A stretch of 64,000 nucleotides of DNA from Brevibacillus migulae (GTDB lineage Bacteria > Bacillota > Bacilli > Brevibacillales > Brevibacillaceae). Every line of letters starts with the position of its first letter. Within the stretch, counting starts at the first letter, position 1. Location of the stretch: the NCBI RefSeq assembly GCF_004521915.1, contig NZ_SDKD01000001.1, forward strand, positions 363,466 to 427,465, read 5' to 3'. The position numbers and the translations under genes are program-made. This document shows positions 62,158-64,000 of this stretch, piece after piece. A model generated the notes under the pieces. The model ran no database searches. It was given only the letters and a program-made list of their open reading frames with translations, and was not told the origin of the DNA.

Positions 62158-63453
62158 GTGCGTACATGGTTGGAACGTCGATTCTCTTTACGTGCCAACA
62201 ATACAACCATTCAACGCGAGCTTTTGGCTGGTTTTATTGGATTTGTCACATGTGTTTACATTGTTGCGGTCAATGCTTCCATCCTCGTGGATGCGGGCAT
62301 CCCGCTTGAAGCGGGGATTGTCGCTACCGTTTTGACTTCTTTTATTGGGTCATTGCTGATGGCTTTTTGGGCGAATGCCCCGATTGTATTGGTACCGGGT
62401 ATGGGGATTAATGCGCTTTTTTCTTTTACCCTATGCCAATCGATGGGGCTATCCTGGCAGGAATCGCTGGCCGCGGTATTCTTATCCGGGATCATCTTTT
62501 GCGTCATCGCTTTTACAAGGTTAGCCACGGTGTTGTCGGAGGCGATTCCCGTTTCTTTGAAGGAGGCCATCACGGTCGGGATCGGTCTGTTCCTTACTTT
62601 TATCGGGCTGCAAAAAGGTGGCCTGATTGTTACCAATCCGTCTACCTTTGTAGCGCTCGGCAGCTTGTCGGATCCAGAAGTAGTGGTCACGCTGGCTACA
62701 TTGGTCATCACGCTGGTTTTGTTCATCCGCAATGTGCCGGCTAACTTCCTCATCGGAATTGCTGCTGGTACTGTGCTTGGCCTGATCACGGGGATTGTAT
62801 CGCCAGGGAGCGAGGAGGGCGCGCTTTCCTTGGCTGTCTATCAGGATGTCTTCGCCGGACTGTCGTTTGACAACTTCTGGTCACTGCCGTTCCTGATTGC
62901 CACGTTTTCCTTGGCGATGGTGATTGTCTTTGAAAACATCGGACTGATTCACGGGCATACGTCCATGATGAAACAGCCGGAAAAGTTCCAGCGCTCCTTG
63001 CAGGCGAATGCGGTATCGGCTGCGATCTCGGGAATTCTAGGGACAAGTCCGACGGTCGCCAGCGTGGAAAGTGCGGCTGGCATTGCGGCCGGAGGCAAAA
63101 CCGGGCTCACCACATTGATTACCGGTGTGCTGATATTGCTGTCGCTGTTCATGCTCCCGGTCGTCAAGCTGATTCCGGACAGCGCGGTGGCACCGATCCT
63201 GATTATTATTGGCGGGCTGATGCTGCAAAATGTGCTGAACATCAACCTGCGCGATTTCTCGGAAGGCTTCCCGGCGTTTCTGATCATCGCCATTATCCCG
63301 CTCTCTTACAGCATCGTGGACGGGATTGCGTTTGGCTTTGTCGCTTATCCGCTGTTGAAGCTGGCTTTGGGCAAACGAAAGGAAGTCCCGGTGCTGCTAT
63401 ACTTCATCGCCGGACTGTTCCTTTTGAATATGATTCTGCCGGTTATAACATAA
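62158..63453 (+). CDS. NCS2/AzgA-type purine permease
   Basis: A 431-residue permease with about 12-14 spans: FIGFVTCVYIVAVNASIL, AFWANAPIVLVPGMGINALF and the C-terminal motif GTSPTVASVESAAGIAAGGK, characteristic of the AzgA (hypoxanthine/guanine/adenine) branch such as PbuG and PbuO. GTG at 62158 has AAGGGA upstream; the earlier ATG at 62128 lacks one. It complements the riboswitch-controlled pbuX, with a LysR-type rather than riboswitch input. Confidence 0.85.
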   Translation: MRTWLERRFSLRANNTTIQRELLAGFIGFVTCVYIVAVNASILVDAGIPLEAGIVATVLTSFIGSLLMAFWANAPIVLVPGMGINALFSFTLCQSMGLSWQESLAAVFLSGIIFCVIAFTRLATVLSEAIPVSLKEAITVGIGLFLTFIGLQKGGLIVTNPSTFVALGSLSDPEVVVTLATLVITLVLFIRNVPANFLIGIAAGTVLGLITGIVSPGSEEGALSLAVYQDVFAGLSFDNFWSLPFLIATFSLAMVIVFENIGLIHGHTSMMKQPEKFQRSLQANAVSAAISGILGTSPTVASVESAAGIAAGGKTGLTTLITGVLILLSLFMLPVVKLIPDSAVAPILIIIGGLMLQNVLNINLRDFSEGFPAFLIIAIIPLSYSIVDGIAFGFVAYPLLKLALGKRKEVPVLLYFIAGLFLLNMILPVIT

Positions 63454-63456
63454 ACG

Positions 63457-63490
63457 AACCGCCCCTACTTGAACAGGGGCGGTTTCTTTT
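63457..63490 (+). terminator. Terminator of the purine permease gene
   Basis: AACCGCCCCT / AGGGGCGGTT stem, 8-nt loop, then TCTTTTC. Confidence 0.75.
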
Positions 63491-63513
63491 CGTATCAAAG
63501 TTGCTGCGGTGGG

Positions 63514-63707
63514 GAGAGGATGTTTCGCAACTCCGCTTCATTCTACGCCCCGCTGTGAGTGGGAACTGTCCGCTCCGCCGTGAATCGCAGGGGTCCGCAA
63601 AAGTAGCAGCCGCTACGTAGCGTGCGCAGAGTTGCGGCCCTTTTTCCTGCGATTCACGGCTCCGCTGGGTCGGGCTCCGCAGGCGCTCCGTTACGAAACA
63701 TGCTCTC
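63514..63707. repeat. Structured nested-palindrome element, copy C (opposite orientation)
   Basis: Non-coding. The outer arms GAGAGGATGTTTCG (63514-63527) and CGAAACATGCTCTC (63694-63707) match at 13 of 14 positions. The inner arms GCCGTGAATCGCAGG (63577-63591) and its exact complement (63646-63660) form a perfect 15-bp stem. In reverse complement, GGAGC precedes the inner stem and GCGGAGCGGACAGT follows it, as in copies A and B. Stem sequences differ from A and B. Confidence 0.7.
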
Positions 63708-63743
63708 TGGCGTAGCAGAAGCTTTAAATAAATTGCCACGTGA

Positions 63744-63952
63744 GGAAGGGAAGAGAGGGACGGGGCGGAGTCTTTGTCACACCAACCAAGGTGGAGCTTC
63801 CAAAAACGGTACACGCTTGTTGCGCAACCTCTACGTATGAATACGCTTCATCGAAACTTTTGCGCAACGTACCGTTTTTGGAAGCGGAACCGGACAGTAT
63901 ATACTCCCTTGCGGGTGTGGCAAGAACGCAGCACCGCCCTCTCTTCCCTTCC
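63744..63952. repeat. Structured nested-palindrome element, copy B
   Basis: The outer arms GGAAGGGAAGAGAGGG (63744-63759) and the perfect complement (63937-63952) and the inner arms CTTCCAAAAACGGTAC (63797-63812) and its perfect complement (63869-63884) form two 16-bp stems. GGAGC precedes the inner stem and GCGGAACCGGACAGT follows. A third pairing (GTCTTTGTCACACC with GGTGTGGCAAGAAC) links the arms. Shares long identical blocks with copy A. The remaining bases to 64000 hold nothing recognised. Confidence 0.75.
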
Positions 63953-64000
63953 CCAACCACGATGTTTGCACAACACCAAATCAATCAAAAAACTGCATAT

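Noticed and set aside
1..64000. CRISPR arrays, tRNA and rRNA genes
   Set aside because: No regularly spaced repeats, cloverleaf-type sequences or rRNA motifs were seen by eye; a tRNAscan-SE or CRISPR finder run would settle it.

Overview
The window looks like the chromosome of a low-to-mid-GC, endospore-forming Firmicute of the Paenibacillaceae, most likely Brevibacillus or a close relative. This is inferred from GC content near 50%, strong AGGAGG-type ribosome binding sites with frequent GTG/TTG starts, a candidate sigma-G promoter on a tiny spore-type gene, YesM/YesN two-component control of an ABC sugar operon, and a guanine riboswitch before xpt-pbuX. No rRNA, tRNA or CRISPR array was seen.

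Layout. (1) 1-3.5 kb: housekeeping and stress genes (VOC protein, cupin, short FAD oxidoreductase), a 36-residue probable spore gene, and a LacI-type regulator with a perfect palindromic operator. (2) 3.5-20 kb: the most distinctive region. A tight six-gene plus-strand operon encodes a secreted or membrane VWA protein, a 1129-residue tubulin/FtsZ-like GTPase, a 783-residue companion, a six-TM VWA protein, a small beta-rich protein, a zinc-ribbon TRAFAC-type GTPase and an 834-residue tail-anchored GTPase-associated protein. Three divergent minus-strand genes (60-residue membrane protein, zinc-ribbon membrane protein, SH3-tailed membrane protein) share its promoter region. It resembles the multicomponent VWA/GTPase/FtsZ-like membrane-remodelling system that Makarova and Koonin predicted in 2010. 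(3) 20-24.5 kb: wreckage of a prophage. The C-terminus of a terminase large subunit and a probable portal-gene start flank a low-GC pair of secreted proteins (a papain-like protease and a partner) and a mosaic, frameshifted IS3-family element.

(4) 24.2-29.5 kb: a structured repeat, then psuK-psuG for pseudouridine breakdown with three copies of a 12-bp operator, then small stress-type enzymes. (5) 29.7-39.3 kb: a YesM/YesN two-component system, a sugar-binding lipoprotein, two permeases, a barrel protein, an FAD oxidoreductase and a DUF4127 protein, together a dedicated uptake and catabolic operon for an unknown glycan or sugar. (6) 39.4-51.7 kb: mixed single genes (Nudix, GNAT, FliB, YdjM, two LysR regulators, Asp/Glu racemase, DinB, DJ-1/PfpI, an RsgA paralogue, a PAS-GGDEF-EAL protein). 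(7) 51.8-54.2 kb: guanine-riboswitch operon xpt-pbuX. (8) 54.2-64 kb: a Cys-cluster pentapeptide protein, a 1966-residue secreted Ig-like protein, a LysR regulator divergent from a second purine permease, and two more large nested palindromes.

Two things stand out. One is the tubulin/VWA/GTPase operon with its divergent partners. The other is a family of about 190-210 bp nested palindromes (24282-24466, 63514-63707, 63744-63952) whose inner stems differ in sequence but keep pairing and keep the same flanking motifs, as expected of a selected RNA or DNA structure.
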